This document shows, in pieces, positions 32,022 to 41,457 of a stretch of DNA of 64,000 bases. The position numbers and the translations under genes are program-made. The DNA is from Ascarosepion bandense (taxonomy: Eukaryota; Mollusca; Cephalopoda; Sepiida; Sepiidae), in contig JBBBDQ010001686.1 in assembly GCA_037127315.1 (NCBI GenBank), forward strand, positions 541,001 to 605,000. Direction: 5' to 3'. Each line of letters begins with the position of its first letter. The first letter of the stretch is position 1. The notes beneath the pieces are model-generated. The model ran no database searches. It saw only the letters and a list, made by a program, of their open reading frames with translations, and was not told where the DNA came from.

Positions 32022-33080
32022 ATACCGGCCATAATTATTAGACCACCCCAGTGTTTTAAAAAATGATGTATTTTATACAAATTGTTAGTATTTATTGCCA
32101 AACGAATAATTGTAAATGAAAATAGAATTGTTCTTTAGTTAATACTGCACAATAAAATGTGCATCAAATGAATTTATAAATATTTAATAATTACCTATGT
32201 TGCAGTTTTATCAATGAAAGAATGAAAAAAATTTAGGGTGATTTGGACAAATTTATCTTTGCTTCTTTGCCTTGTAAAATTTTGCAAGTTAATAAGAACT
32301 CAGTTAAATTTTATTTTCATTTAAAATTATCCACTTTAAAATAGTATGATTTTTTTAATCGTTTCATCCCAAGCAAGGCATTCCACTGCCATTATTTCAC
32401 AGGGCGTTACATAGGGGAAAGTGATGAGAAAGACTGGTTAGTTATAGGAAATGTGGGAAGGAGACGGATGAGGATACCGAGGTTGAGGGTTGAGTAGATA
32501 GGAAGAGTGTTTGAGAGAATGGATGCGAGTTAGTGTGATAAGAGGTGTCTGTTGACCTTACATTTAAATTCCTGGAGATTGTAGCTGTTGCGGAAGCAAG
32601 TATATGGAAGTGAATTCTACAGGCGGGAAGTGCGAGAAAAGAAGCTATTAGAGTAGAAATTACGGTTACATCTTATCTGTTTCACTGTTAAAGTGTGGGA
32701 CCTAGTTGCTAATCTAGTATCTCGTGCAAATTCATACCTAGGGGGAACAAGTGGTCTAAGTTCATAGGAGCAGAAGCCGTGAAAATATTTGTAGAAGAGG
32801 CACAGGGAAGCCACATCACGCCGGTGAGAGAATAACTTCAGCCGAGTATCGGTATCGATCACATTACAGATTTTCCGTTGTATTTTGTCAAGAACACCGA
32901 GGAGAATAGCATGGGCACTTGACCAGATGTGGCAGCAGTATTCAGTACAGGGGCGGATGGTAGATCTATATATGTGCAGAATGGATTCAGAGGGGAAAAA
33001 ATTCACAGCACAGTGAACCGATTTTCATAGCAGAATTTCTTTTAAAAAACTGGGGTGTCCTAATAATTATGGCCGGTAGT
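32022..33080. mobile_element. Tc1-like non-autonomous element split by a CR1-like LINE
   Basis: Left inverted repeat starts ACCGGCCATAATTATTAGAC at 32024; right end is CTAATAATTATGGCCGGTAG at 33059-33078. The interior is collinear with 14799-15166 as far as CCACTTTAAAATAGTATGA (32346). A LINE then interrupts it, and the element resumes near 33010 with a longer, diverged right arm. The right end abuts the Penelope-like frame directly. Confidence 0.7.
32347..33003 (-). mobile_element. CR1/Jockey-like LINE inserted in a Tc1-like element
   Basis: Minus strand encodes FFPSESILHIYRSTIRPC, a GVLDKIQRKICNVID motif, HRRDVASLCLFYKYFHGFC, LVPPRYEFARDTRLATRSH and NSFFSRTSRL, then a stop (frame 32617-33003). 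The 3' UTR and T run (A tail on the minus strand) at 32347-32354 mark the insertion edge. Compared with 18452-19132, the sequence between SRTSRL and the end is slightly truncated by a stop. Confidence 0.85.
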
Positions 33081-33082
33081 GA

Positions 33083-34300
33083 GCCTATGATTCTGCCCAG
33101 GTAGCAGATCTAATAGGTATTTATATTTTAGATATTTTAAGTCGAATTTTAGACCCTAAACTAATAGGCCTCTATCGGGATGATGGACTGATATGTATTC
33201 CCAATTCCAATGGGCCTTACACTAACAGAAGACATAAGAAAATTATCAGAGCCCTAAATTTTCTATGTTTTACGGTTGAGGTTACTTCCAATCTCAAAAT
33301 TGTAAACCATCTAGATATCACCCTTAACTTAAATGATGGTTCCTACCAACCCTTTCTCAAAGAAAATAGTTCTCCCACCTATATAAATAGTTTATCCAAC
33401 CACCCCAAGAATATTATAAGACAAATACCCAAGATAGTAAATAATAGGGTTAGCCAATTATCATCCAATATAAAAATGTTCAACGCAAGTAAAGAAATTT
33501 ACGATAAGGCCCTTCAGAAAAGTGGTTTTATTAACAAGTTAACGTATGATAAGCCTGCTATAAACCCAGAATCATCAAAAACTAAAAACACCCGAAAATG
33601 TAGAAAAAGGAAGATAATTTGGTTTAACCCTCCTTATTGTAAGCTAACTAATATAAATATTGGTAAGTATTTTCTTAGATTAATCGATAAACATTTTAAT
33701 AATAATAATAATCCCTTAAATAATTTTTTTAATAAATTCACCCTAAAAATCAGTTACTCTTGCACCTCAAATATAGATGATATAAGTAATACCCATAATA
33801 GGCATATTTTAATGAACCTAAATAATACCGACGTTAAATCCGGAATTGTTGATAAATGTAATTGTAATTCTGTGGATACCTGCCCGGTGCAGGGCAAATG
33901 TAAATCCACCCAAGTAATTTATGAAGCCCCTATTTCTACATCTAACAACAAAGACAATTACCGGACTTACATTGGGATGTCCGCGGGCCCTTTCAACCAG
34001 AGACTTTACAACCACAAGTACGCGTTTTCGAACCCTAACCAAAGATTCCAGATGGCACTATTACGTAGATTCTGGAAAATGAAGGAGGAACGGCAGGACC
34101 CTATAATCAGCTGGAAATTAATAGGCTCAGCTTGTACCCCTAAAAATTTTCGTGATAGGTGCCGTCTATGTTTATTGGAGAAGATTCTGATTTTTAAGTA
34201 TCCTCATCAGGACTTACTTTTGAATCCTAGGAAGGAATTCATTAATAAGTGCCGTCATAGGGCGCATTTTAAATTTTTAATTTTAATTTTTAAATTTTAA
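33083..34300 (+). CDS. Penelope-like retroelement ORF, 5'-truncated: RT C-terminal part plus GIY-YIG endonuclease
   Basis: An uninterrupted frame of 405 codons, open from just after a TGA at 33080-33082 to the TAA at 34298-34300. Residues 28-37 contain LIGLYRDDGL, the RT catalytic motif (YRDD at 31-34) with the two metal-binding Asp residues. Then follow NHLDITLNL and the PTYINSLSNHPKNIIRQIPK thumb-like segment typical of Penelope-like RTs. Around 258-273 is a Cys-rich linker (CNCNSVDTCPVQGKC). A GIY-YIG-type nuclease core follows: Y293 and YIG at 296-298, then FNQRLYNHKYAF with the conserved Arg and His, and CRLCLLEKILI. The RT fingers and palm N-terminal to YRDD are missing; the frame is cut by the Tc1-like element end at 33078. 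No start codon is implied. The open frame suggests a relatively recent copy. Confidence 0.85.
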   Translation, partial: AYDSAQVADLIGIYILDILSRILDPKLIGLYRDDGLICIPNSNGPYTNRRHKKIIRALNFLCFTVEVTSNLKIVNHLDITLNLNDGSYQPFLKENSSPTYINSLSNHPKNIIRQIPKIVNNRVSQLSSNIKMFNASKEIYDKALQKSGFINKLTYDKPAINPESSKTKNTRKCRKRKIIWFNPPYCKLTNINIGKYFLRLIDKHFNNNNNPLNNFFNKFTLKISYSCTSNIDDISNTHNRHILMNLNNTDVKSGIVDKCNCNSVDTCPVQGKCKSTQVIYEAPISTSNNKDNYRTYIGMSAGPFNQRLYNHKYAFSNPNQRFQMALLRRFWKMKEERQDPIISWKLIGSACTPKNFRDRCRLCLLEKILIFKYPHQDLLLNPRKEFINKCRHRAHFKFLILIFKF

Positions 34301-35034
34301 TTTTTTAAATTTTTTAAATTTTAAATTTTAAATTTTAAATTTTTAATTTTTATAATTTTTATGTATATGTGTATGTTCGTGTGTGTATGTGCATATTTGT
34401 ATATATGCGTGTATATATGTAGATATGTATGTGTGTATATATGTATTTATGTGTGAAAAATTTTTTTTAACTATTTAAATGCTCTTTTTTATAATATTCA
34501 TTAATTTTTTATATTTTTTATATGTATGTGTGTGTGCATATGTATAATGTATATATATGTGTGTGTGTGTGTAAGTATATGTGCGCATGTGTGTGTGTAC
34601 ACATATATATTGTGTGTGTGTGAATTTTTGTATATATGTGTGTACACATATATATGTGTGTATGCGCATGTATATGTATATACGTATATAAGTGTGTATA
34701 GAATTGAATGTATGTGTGTGTATGTGTATGTATGTATATATGTATTCATAATCGAAAAATTGTGTGTGTATGTGTATGTATGTATGTGTGTACTTCTATA
34801 TGTATGTATAATTGTAAATGTTTTTTTTTTTTTTTTTACCTAGCAATGTCTTTATTTAGTTTAAATCAAATGACCTAATTTAAAAAAAAAAAATTATTTT
34901 AAATCCTATATCTTTTTATTCCCTTTAAAAATAATTATGCCTTTTTAAATAAAGGCCTTGTTCTAATATTTCAACGTTTTTGGGAAGTTAGGTTTTTGAC
35001 TATGTCCAGCATCTGTAATATATAAAAAAAAAAT
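34301..35034. repeat. A/T-homopolymer-rich and (TG/TA)n low-complexity block
   Basis: TTTTAAATTTTTAAATTT-type sequence (34265-34345), then a long TGTA/TATG/TGTG mosaic (34360-34820). It separates the Penelope-like frame from the downstream hammerhead-like motif and presumably expanded within the element's 3' region. Confidence 0.85.
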
Positions 35035-35329
35035 TTTTCCCTCCCTTCCTTCCTTCCTTCCTTCCTTTATCTCTCTTATCTCCCACCTTTTTTCCGTGTT
35101 GCTTAACCTTACATCAATTCAACACGGCCGTCTGTTAATTTTTAAGTTACAATTCTCTTTCCTTTTTTTGCGAACCCAGACGATGTCAATTTTTTCTTTT
35201 TTTGGTTTTTTTTTTTTATCTTTTTCTTTTTTTCTTTTACTTTTTTCTTTTCTTTTTTAATTTCTTTGCAAATCTATTCAAAAAGGAAAATTAAACTGAT
35301 TTTTCTCCAGTTTCTGAAAGGATTTTTCT
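35035..35329. other. Pyrimidine-rich sequence between PLE ORF and ribozyme-like motif
   Basis: (TTCC)n at 35039-35067, then T-rich sequence. GACTATGTCCAGCATCTGTA near 34998 lies just upstream. Probably the 3' untranslated part of the Penelope-like element; inferred from position only. Confidence 0.4.
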
Positions 35330-35388
35330 GTTGCTGAGGTGATGTGTTATCCCCTGTGGGGATTTTCATATCGAAATGATCATTCAAC
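35330..35388 (+). ncRNA. Hammerhead-ribozyme-like motif downstream of the Penelope-like ORF
   Basis: Stem I GTTG (35330-35333; T at 35329 adds a fifth pair) with CAAC (35385-35388). The first core is CTGAGGT (35334-35340), where the consensus is CTGANGA, so the last A is T. Stem II is GATGTG / CATATC (35341-35346 with 35367-35372), with an inner hairpin ATCCCC / GGGGAT. The second core is GAA (35373-35375). Stem III is ATGATCAT (35376-35383), and T is at the cleavage position (35384). Spacing is exactly that of a type I hammerhead with very short stem III. Hammerheads are known in Penelope-like elements. The A9-to-T change would be expected to impair cleavage. Confidence 0.55.
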
Positions 35389-35404
35389 ATCATTGAATTA
35401 ATCC

Positions 35405-35431
35405 TTTTTTAATTTATATATATATATATTG

Positions 35432-35510
<79 letters not shown>

Positions 35511-35545
35511 TACAAGGCAAATGGCGACAATTTAGCCATCGTAAA

Positions 35546-35583
<38 letters not shown>
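35405..35583. repeat. (AT)n and (CT)n microsatellites
   Basis: AT, then CT, then AT runs, followed by a 30-bp unique word CAAATGGCGACAATTTAGCC and another AT run. The word resembles part of the Tc1-like interior at 16600. Confidence 0.85.
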
Positions 35584-35584
<1 letters not shown>

Positions 35585-35588
<4 letters not shown>

Positions 35589-35772
35589 CTACAGGGTGCG
35601 ATGCGTAAATTGTCGATATTTGTCTTGTAGAATTTTCGCAATGCAATAATAACAAAAGAACCATTCTATTTTCATTTAGAATTATCCACTTGGCAATAAA
35701 TACTAAAAATACTATGGAATACATTATTTCTTTAAAAAAACGGGTTGCCTAATAATTATGGCCGGTAGTGTA
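35585..35772. mobile_element. Tc1-like right end (partial)
   Basis: TTTGTCTTGTAGAATTTT onwards matches the right half of the Tc1-like family through CCACTTGGCAATAAATACTA and ends TTATGGCCGGTAGTGTA at 35772. The left part starts with CTACAGGGTGCGATG at 35590, which resembles a mariner-type terminus. No left inverted repeat of the same family is present. Confidence 0.6.
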
Positions 35773-36148
35773 CGAATTTGTTGGTTAGTTGATTTTGTTT
35801 AGCTACATATCAACATCTTTTTGGTTTTTTTAATGCCGCCATCTATAAAACCTGAACACAATTTTATGTTTTCGAATAAATATACTTTGAACACAATCAA
35901 CTACTGATATTGCTGGTTATTTTAATGTATACTGTATTTACATTGTTGTAACTGTTCACCTCATCTTTACTGTCATATTACAATAAATTTGAGGACAACA
36001 GTCCGAATAGTGTAAATAATGTAAATAATGAATCACCTAAGAAGCATAGACAAATACTGAAAGTGTATTGTAGTTCATGTTACTGTAGGTATACATTGTT
36101 GGTCCGGTTTTATATAAAAAATATTGATAATCTTAGAAATATTTTTAA

Positions 36149-36370
36149 CCCTCTAGGGCCATTCGTATCATATTTGATACAGTATTTCCCTATAAGGAAA
36201 CATTTGGTATTTCCCTATAAGGAAACATTTGGTATTCATTGACTGAGCAGTCAGTACTGCTTTCATTTGAAATTTATAAAATATTTCCCTTAAAAAATTT
36301 TTCAGGAAAATATTTCTTTCAAGGCTTGTTTTCATACTGTATCAAATATGATACGAATGGCCCTAGAGGG
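36149..36370. mobile_element. piggyBac-type MITE, 222 bp, perfect 36-bp TIRs, TTAA duplication
   Basis: The element starts CCCTCTAGGGCCATTCGTAT at 36149 and ends with its exact reverse complement at 36370; the perfect inverted repeat spans 36 bp (36149-36184 and 36335-36370). TTAA flanks both sides (36145-36148 and 36371-36374), the target preference of piggyBac transposases, whose termini also start CCC. The TIR contains two nested palindromes, CCCTCTAGGG-like and GTATCA-TATT-TGATAC. Internally TTTCCCTATAAGGAAACATT is present twice in tandem. No coding capacity. A second copy is at 55829-56043. Confidence 0.95.
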
Positions 36371-36394
36371 TTAACTTTTGTTCTGATCTTTGTT

Positions 36395-36605
36395 GATATA
36401 GGTGTTATAATAGACACAACGTTTAGGCCAAGTAACTTCTGGTCATCATCAGGTGTCCATAAATTGGTTAATGTGGAATATCTCGTTGATCAATGCGAAA
36501 TATCCTGTGAAACCAATTATTGTTCTTTCATGTTGGAATTTGGGACTCTCACTACCAAATCCAAGGATCGAACTCAAAACCACGAGATGATATTAACACA
36601 TGTAT
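36395..36605 (-). mobile_element. tRNA-like element with CTGATGA...AAAC motif
   Basis: On the minus strand a B-box-like GAGTTCGATCCTT (complement near 36563-36575) is followed about 110 bp later by CTGATGA (complement 36446-36452), then GACCA / TGGCC pairing and TAAACGTTGTGTC. This repeats the order promoter-like box then hammerhead-like core seen at 17540 and 57.5 kb. Here the second core reads TAA instead of GAA. Confidence 0.45.
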
Positions 36606-36782
36606 AAATAATAATAATACACTTTTCCTTACTCTAATGGTATGTAGGGCAGGGTTTTTGTTGTTTCCGTAATAAACTGTTTTTTATGGGGCAGAGTTGT
36701 TAGGCATGCCTCCAACACATAAACCTTGAGAAAGGTGATTTTCTAAGCGTAGCTTAGACGTAACACACGGCCGAAAGTTGGG

Positions 36783-36866
36783 GGTACCTAGTGAGGATCG
36801 AACTCACTACTCAGTTATGTTTCTAGCGAGACGAGCTTGCTAACCATTACACCACGCTGAGGTGCC
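36783..36866 (-). mobile_element. tRNA-like SINE head
   Basis: The minus strand reads GCGTGGTGTAATGGTTAGCA (A box) and, about 40 nt later, GTGAGTTCGATCCTCACTAG, a T-arm with a GTGAG / CTCAC stem around TTCGATC. The acceptor strands do not pair, so this is a SINE head or pseudogene rather than a tRNA gene. Confidence 0.55.
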
Positions 36867-37002
36867 CAACGCATGTATAACCAACTACTATATCCACTAC
36901 GCCACCGAAGGACTTTATTGGTGTATTTATGGAGCCTTTTTATAATTATGTAAAAAATTACTCATCTCAGAAATAAATAAAAAAATATTGATAGCATTTT
37001 TA

Positions 37003-37187
37003 CATTAAAACTATGCATTTTTATACTATCATAATGTTTTGATTACGTGTTCACTATTTAACAATAGCTGGGACGCTAGCAAGTCGGGTGAGTGTGGACC
37101 TAGAGACAACAGCAATCAGGGCGTGGTTCCAAGCCTCTTGAAATCAGTCTGAGGTCACACTCCCGGATATAGTTTATCATTGTGTAG
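37003..37187 (+). mobile_element. Interspersed repeat family C
   Basis: Contains CAATAGCTGGGACGCTAG, GACAACAGCAATCAGGGCGT and ATATAGTTTATCATTGTG. Diverged relative to 30133-30342. It ends at the RTE-like fragment. Confidence 0.6.
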
Positions 37188-37536
37188 TTAGTGGAGAGTG
37201 ACAAGAAGGGACTACAAATAAACTTTAAGAAAACTGAGTGCATGGTTATCAGCAAAAGATACAATCCAAAATGCCAAATACAGGTGGAGAATAACAGAAT
37301 CAAACAAGTACAAGAATTTAAGTACCTAGGAAGTGTTCTAACAGGAGATGGAAAGTGCGACACGGAGATCCGAAGGCGAATTGGCATGGCAAAGGATGTG
37401 CTCCAGAAGATGAGCAAAATACTAACACACAGGAAAATCTCAATAGAAACGAAGAAAAGAGTTCTAGACTGCTACGTGATGTCAGTTCTTCAATACGGCT
37501 TTGAATGCTGGACAAGGCACAAAGAAGAAGAAGTTC
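37188..37536 (+). pseudogene. RTE-like LINE with internal deletion joining to its own 3' tail
   Basis: Encodes SDKKGLQINFKKTECMVISK, the IKQVQEFKYLGSVLTGDGK motif, RRIGMAKDVLQKMSKILTHR and CYVMSVLQYGFECWT. It then jumps directly to the terminal AGGCACAAAGAAGAAGAAG tail. Compared with 43058-44035, about 400 bp between the CWT motif and the stop are missing. The junction falls at ACA/AGG, present at both ends, consistent with microhomology-mediated deletion or an RT template jump. Confidence 0.85.
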
Positions 37537-37589
37537 GTTAAATATGAGAGATTAGGAAAATTGAATTAATTTTTCATCTTCTTTCAAAA

Positions 37590-37945
37590 AATTATACTTT
37601 TTTTCTTTTCATTTCACTCCAAGCAAAGCAGAACCGCCATTGGTGCGCAGGGAAGTTACATAAGCGTTGGGTGATTGAAAAAAAGAAACAGGTGACAGGG
37701 ATGTCAGGGAATGACTAAAAAACGAATGAGAATACAGGTGTGAAGAGAGCTGCATAAGAGTGGAGTGAAAAGAAAGAAGAACATGATACAAGGGTTGTCA
37801 GGGAAAGGATGTGAGTCAAGAAGATAACAGATGGTAATTGACTTTGCACTTAAATTTTATGGAGGTTGTAGCTATCCGGGAAGCAAGTATACGGAATGGA
37901 AAGGAAGAGCGAGCAAAGAAGCTGAGAGAAGAATTTACGGTTCTA
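37590..37945 (-). mobile_element. CR1-like LINE 3' end
   Basis: Complement of the CR1-like 3' UTR (TTTCACTCCAAGCAAAGCAG, GCCATTGGTGCGCAGGGAAG) and the start of the coding C terminus (GGAGGTTGTAGCTATCCGGG, GGAAGAGCGAGCAAAGAAGC). A T run at 37599-37606 marks the tail. A closely similar copy is at 38722-39070. Confidence 0.7.
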
Positions 37946-37999
37946 TTTACCTATTCTCTTGACTAGTTAAAGAAAATTTGTTTTGATTACAATTTGTAG

Positions 38000-38228
38000 G
38001 TGTTTTCCTTGCAGTTTATTTGTAGTCCTTTTTGTCACTCTTATCAGCTACCTTCTGTAGGAGGTCTTGTAGTTTCCTGTCCGGGTGTGCAATCATCACT
38101 GTATCATCTGCGTACCTTATGTTGTTCAAATTGTGGCCTCAGATTACAAATTCTGGCATAATATCTAGGGTCCTCAAAAAAGTCTCACTGTATAAGCTGA
38201 ACAGATCCGGTGAAAAGACGCAACCTTG

Positions 38229-38235
<7 letters not shown>
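38000..38235 (-). mobile_element. RTE-like LINE internal fragment (RT catalytic region)
   Basis: Minus strand covers the RT-core area from GVRQGC-like (near 38230) through the YADD region to the LQINxKKT area (near 38010). The 3' part is missing. Its lower edge ends near 38000, and its upper edge abuts the (TTC)n tail of the next copy. Confidence 0.7.
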
Positions 38236-38263
<28 letters not shown>

Positions 38264-38700
38264 CTTCTTCTTCTATGTGTCCTCTCCTTTCAGGACATAG
38301 GCGATCATGGTTCTCCACGTCTCCCTATCCCTGTGGCTCTTAGTATGTTTGCTCCTGTTGCTCCTGGCGACCTCCGTTCCGTCATCCACCTGATCAGTCC
38401 CTGCAAATATGTTATCCGCTGTCTTCCTCTGTCTCTCTTTCCTTCTATCTGACCAGTCAGTATCAGGTTCTCCAGGCTCTCCTTCCTCATTGCGTGTCCC
38501 AGGAACTTCAGTTGTCTCTTCCTGATGCTCAGCATCAATTTCCTTTTTGTTGCCATTCTTTCTAACACTTCGTCGTTGCTTGTATGCTCAGTCCACGATA
38601 TCCGTAGCATCCTTCTGTAGAACCAAATTTCGGCCGCTTCCAGTTTTGTCCTCATTTTTGATGATATTTTCCAGCATTCACTGCCGTATTGAAGAATACT
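38236..38700 (-). mobile_element. RTE-like LINE 3' end with long (GAA)n tail
   Basis: The (TTC)n run 38236-38272 is the complement of an expanded (GAA)n 3' tail. The coding part includes MRTKLEAAEIWFYRRMLRIS, WTEHTSNDEVLERM and LKFLGHAMRKESLENLILTG (frame 38305-38655). The tail is the longest of all copies. It inserted against, or into, the older internal fragment at 38000-38235. Confidence 0.85.
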
Positions 38701-38721
38701 GAGGGCAAAATAATCATTTTT

Positions 38722-39070
38722 TTATAATCATTTCACCCCAAGCGAGGCAGTACTGCCACTGGTGCACAGGGGGTTACATAAAAAGCGAGTGATAAGAAAG
38801 AGGAACAGGTGACAGGGATGTCAGAGAATGAGTAAGAAAAAGTTGAGAATACAGGTGTGAAGAGAGCTGCGTGAGAGTGGAGTGAAAAGGAAGAACATGA
38901 TACAAGGGTTGTAAGGGAAAGGATTTGAGTCAAGAAGATAAGAGATGTTAATTGACTTTGCATTTAAATTCTTGGAGAGTGTAGCTATCAGGGAAGCTAG
39001 TATACGGAAGGGAATTCTACAGGCGGAAAGTGCGAGCAAAGAAGCTGTTAGAGTAGAAGTTGCGGTTAAA
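38722..39070 (-). mobile_element. CR1-like LINE 3' end
   Basis: Complement of CR1-like 3' UTR with ATCATTTCACCCCAAGCGAG, GCCACTGGTGCACAGGGGGT, and coding end TTGGAGAGTGTAGCTATCAG and GGCGGAAAGTGCGAGCAAAG. About 85% like 37590-37945. Confidence 0.75.
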
Positions 39071-39094
39071 TTTGATTGATTTGATTGGTTAAAA

Positions 39095-39275
39095 TATGAC
39101 TACATATATATAAAATATAAATAAAATATGACTACATATTTATATAAAATGACTACATATATAAATAAAATATGAATACATATATATAAAATATAAATAA
39201 AATATGACTACATATTTATATAAAATGACTACATATATAAATAAAATATGAATATATATATATAAAATATAATTT
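39095..39275. repeat. 76-bp AT-rich tandem repeat
   Basis: Two and a half units containing ATGACTACATATTTATATAA, at 39131 and 39207. Confidence 0.75.
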
Positions 39276-40150
39276 CAACGCAGTTTTATGCATTCAGCGA
39301 CAGTTAAAATATATCCACAAAATCACAAATCTCTCGTGCTGCAGGATGTAATTTATCGTCAGACAAGGACTAAGTAGAGAATGCGATAAAGTATATATTT
39401 ACTTTATTTATCTTTCTTTTAATCTTTTTTTAATTTCGAATTTCCTTAAAAGCAGAATAAATTCACACTAACGATCGAGTATCTTTACGAGTGAGTATCT
39501 ATTCACGCATGCACAGCGCATGCGTGAACGGATTCTCACTCGTAAGGACATTTCTCATTGACTGTTTTCCAAGTAACGCAGTTGGTTCACGAGATTTTAA
39601 AAAATGGCCGAATATTTTGCGGACTCGACGCGAGTCAGAAGCAATAGAGTGACCACGTCAAATTTCCCTTATCTCTCAAACCAACCAGCCAACTGAATCA
39701 TTCCTCGCTTAAATCATGCTCGTCAACGATTCGTCATAAAGAGACCAATTCTCGTTTGAATTAAAGCAGTGTTAATAATATCCCCTCGTACCATTCGCGC
39801 CGCTTGTTAACCACAACAATAACAGTTCGGTAATAAAGTCATTGCGGTAGAAATGCTAGCTATTAAGTGCCATTAAATCCACACTCATCAGAGCTGTGCC
39901 TGTTCGCTCTTGCATTGCATATGGCCGCACTGGGAAATTGTTCGTGCCCATTGTTTCAACATTCTGTTCAGCGCATGCGCCGAGCGGATCACATGTTTGA
40001 ATTTTCTGCTTTGACTTGACACATCTGTAACACATGAAACAATTTTGCTTGTTTATTTGTTTTGTTTTGTTTTCTCGGTGTATTTGATGGCTACATCATT
40101 CTTGCATTCTTTTGACGGATGCATACGTCCATATGCAGCCAACCACTCCC

Positions 40151-40155
<5 letters not shown>
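39276..40155. other. Low-repeat sequence with CpG and GCGCATGCGC-type words
   Basis: No repeat family recognised. Composition is less AT-rich than the surroundings. Contains an imperfect palindrome around 39490-39550 (TTACGAGTGAG arms, GCATGC centre) and a GCGCATGCGC word near 39973. The latter resembles an NRF-1 type promoter site. No open frame; a promoter is possible but unproven. Confidence 0.35.

Positions 40156-40157
<2 letters not shown>

Positions 40158-40202
<45 letters not shown>
40158..40202. repeat. (AC)n-(AT)n microsatellite
   Basis: About fifteen AC units followed by AT units. Confidence 0.95.
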
Positions 40203-40307
40203 AAGAAATTAATGTATTTTTAATCAGGCAGTATTTCTTATTAATATAAATGTTAAATCAATATTTGGAATGTATTCGTGTTTGTGTAGACCTCACTATT
40301 ATTTATT

Positions 40308-40543
40308 ATAATCTCCAAGAATTTAAATGTAAATTCAATAGTCATCTCCTATCTCACTAACCGGCATTCTCTCTCTCCATGCTCCTTTCTCCGTCCACTC
40401 CACTCTCATCAGTATTCTCATTTCTCTCTCAACTACTTCCTGATACCCCCTATAACGTGTCACTCTTTCTCATAACTTTCCTCGTATGTAAACCCCAGCA
40501 AAACAGTGGCAGTAAAACTCCTTGCTTGGGGCGATACGATTAT

Positions 40544-40584
<41 letters not shown>

Positions 40585-40770
40585 ATCTCCAGGAATTTAA
40601 ATGTAAAGTCAATAGTACATCTCCTATCTCACTAACATGCATCCTCTCTCTCATGCTCCTTTCTCCGTCCACTCCAATCTCATCAGTATTCTTATCCTAC
40701 TCTTACCCCCTTTCTGACACCCCCTATAACCTGTCACTCTTTCTCATAACTTTCCTCCTTCGAGGCAGTA
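40308..40770 (+). mobile_element. Two CR1-like LINE 3' ends in tandem with (GATA)n between
   Basis: The first (40308-40533) starts TAATCTCCAAGAATTTAAAT and ends CTTGCTTGGGGCGATACGAT. A (GATA)n run at 40536-40585 follows, then a second partial 3' end (from AATCTCCAGGAATTTAAATG at 40585). The two are about 90% identical over 150 bp. The GATA run sits where the A tail would normally be. Confidence 0.7.
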
Positions 40771-41457
40771 ATTTTTTGCTAATTTTAAAGCAGACTTTAG
40801 TAGTTCTTCAGTGACGGACGGGTTTACTTTCCTTTTTTTTTCTATTTTAGTGACCCATTCTATAGATTCGGCCATGATTTGCCACTGGTTGATTCTTAAA
40901 GCATTTTTCGTGTATTTGCACTTTTTGCCTGGAGAAATTTGCTAGTTTTATCGATATTTTTTGTAATATGTTTTCTTGAAAGACAGAGGAAATTGACAAG
41001 TACATCCGGCCGTGAGTGAGGTCAGCAAAGGACAAGTGTGGTTGACAGATATATCCGACCGTAGATGCTATCAAATGCAGCGACAACCCGAAAAAGTAAA
41101 AATGCGTAGGAGTTGGTGGGTGGGGGCTATGGTTTTGGACTGACGAGACAGAGATAGCCATTAGTAGATGGACGGGTAAATGCCACAATTATCAAACTGC
41201 ATGAATGTGCATTCTATAGCTTCGATCGTGATTTGCCGATGGATGGTTTTGCCGATGGTTTTGCTGATGGGTTTGCTGATGTGTCTGCTGACTTTATCGA
41301 TATTGTTTGTTGATGAATTGAGTAGTCGGTGTTGTGGGTTGTTTAGGTAATTTTCATGGTGGTCTTTAACCGTGATAAACGCCTATTTTGTGTGTAATAT
41401 GTGGTTTATACTAACCATTATTCAGCTCCAAGTATATATCGATATATATATTATGTG
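40771..41457. other. No recognised element
   Basis: Non-coding by inspection. Words around ATTCTATAGATTCGGCCATG and GATTTGCCACTGGTTGATTC recur, diverged, at 41210 and 42400, suggesting an unclassified low-copy repeat interrupted by the family D element. Confidence 0.4.

Noticed and set aside
34475..34843. Overlapping open frames in the TG/TA region
   Set aside because: Low-complexity translations (Tyr, Val, Cys, Ile) present in several frames on both strands.
36239..36607. 122-codon frame beginning inside the piggyBac-type MITE
   Set aside because: It runs through a MITE TIR and a tRNA-like element on the opposite strand, so it is a chance frame.
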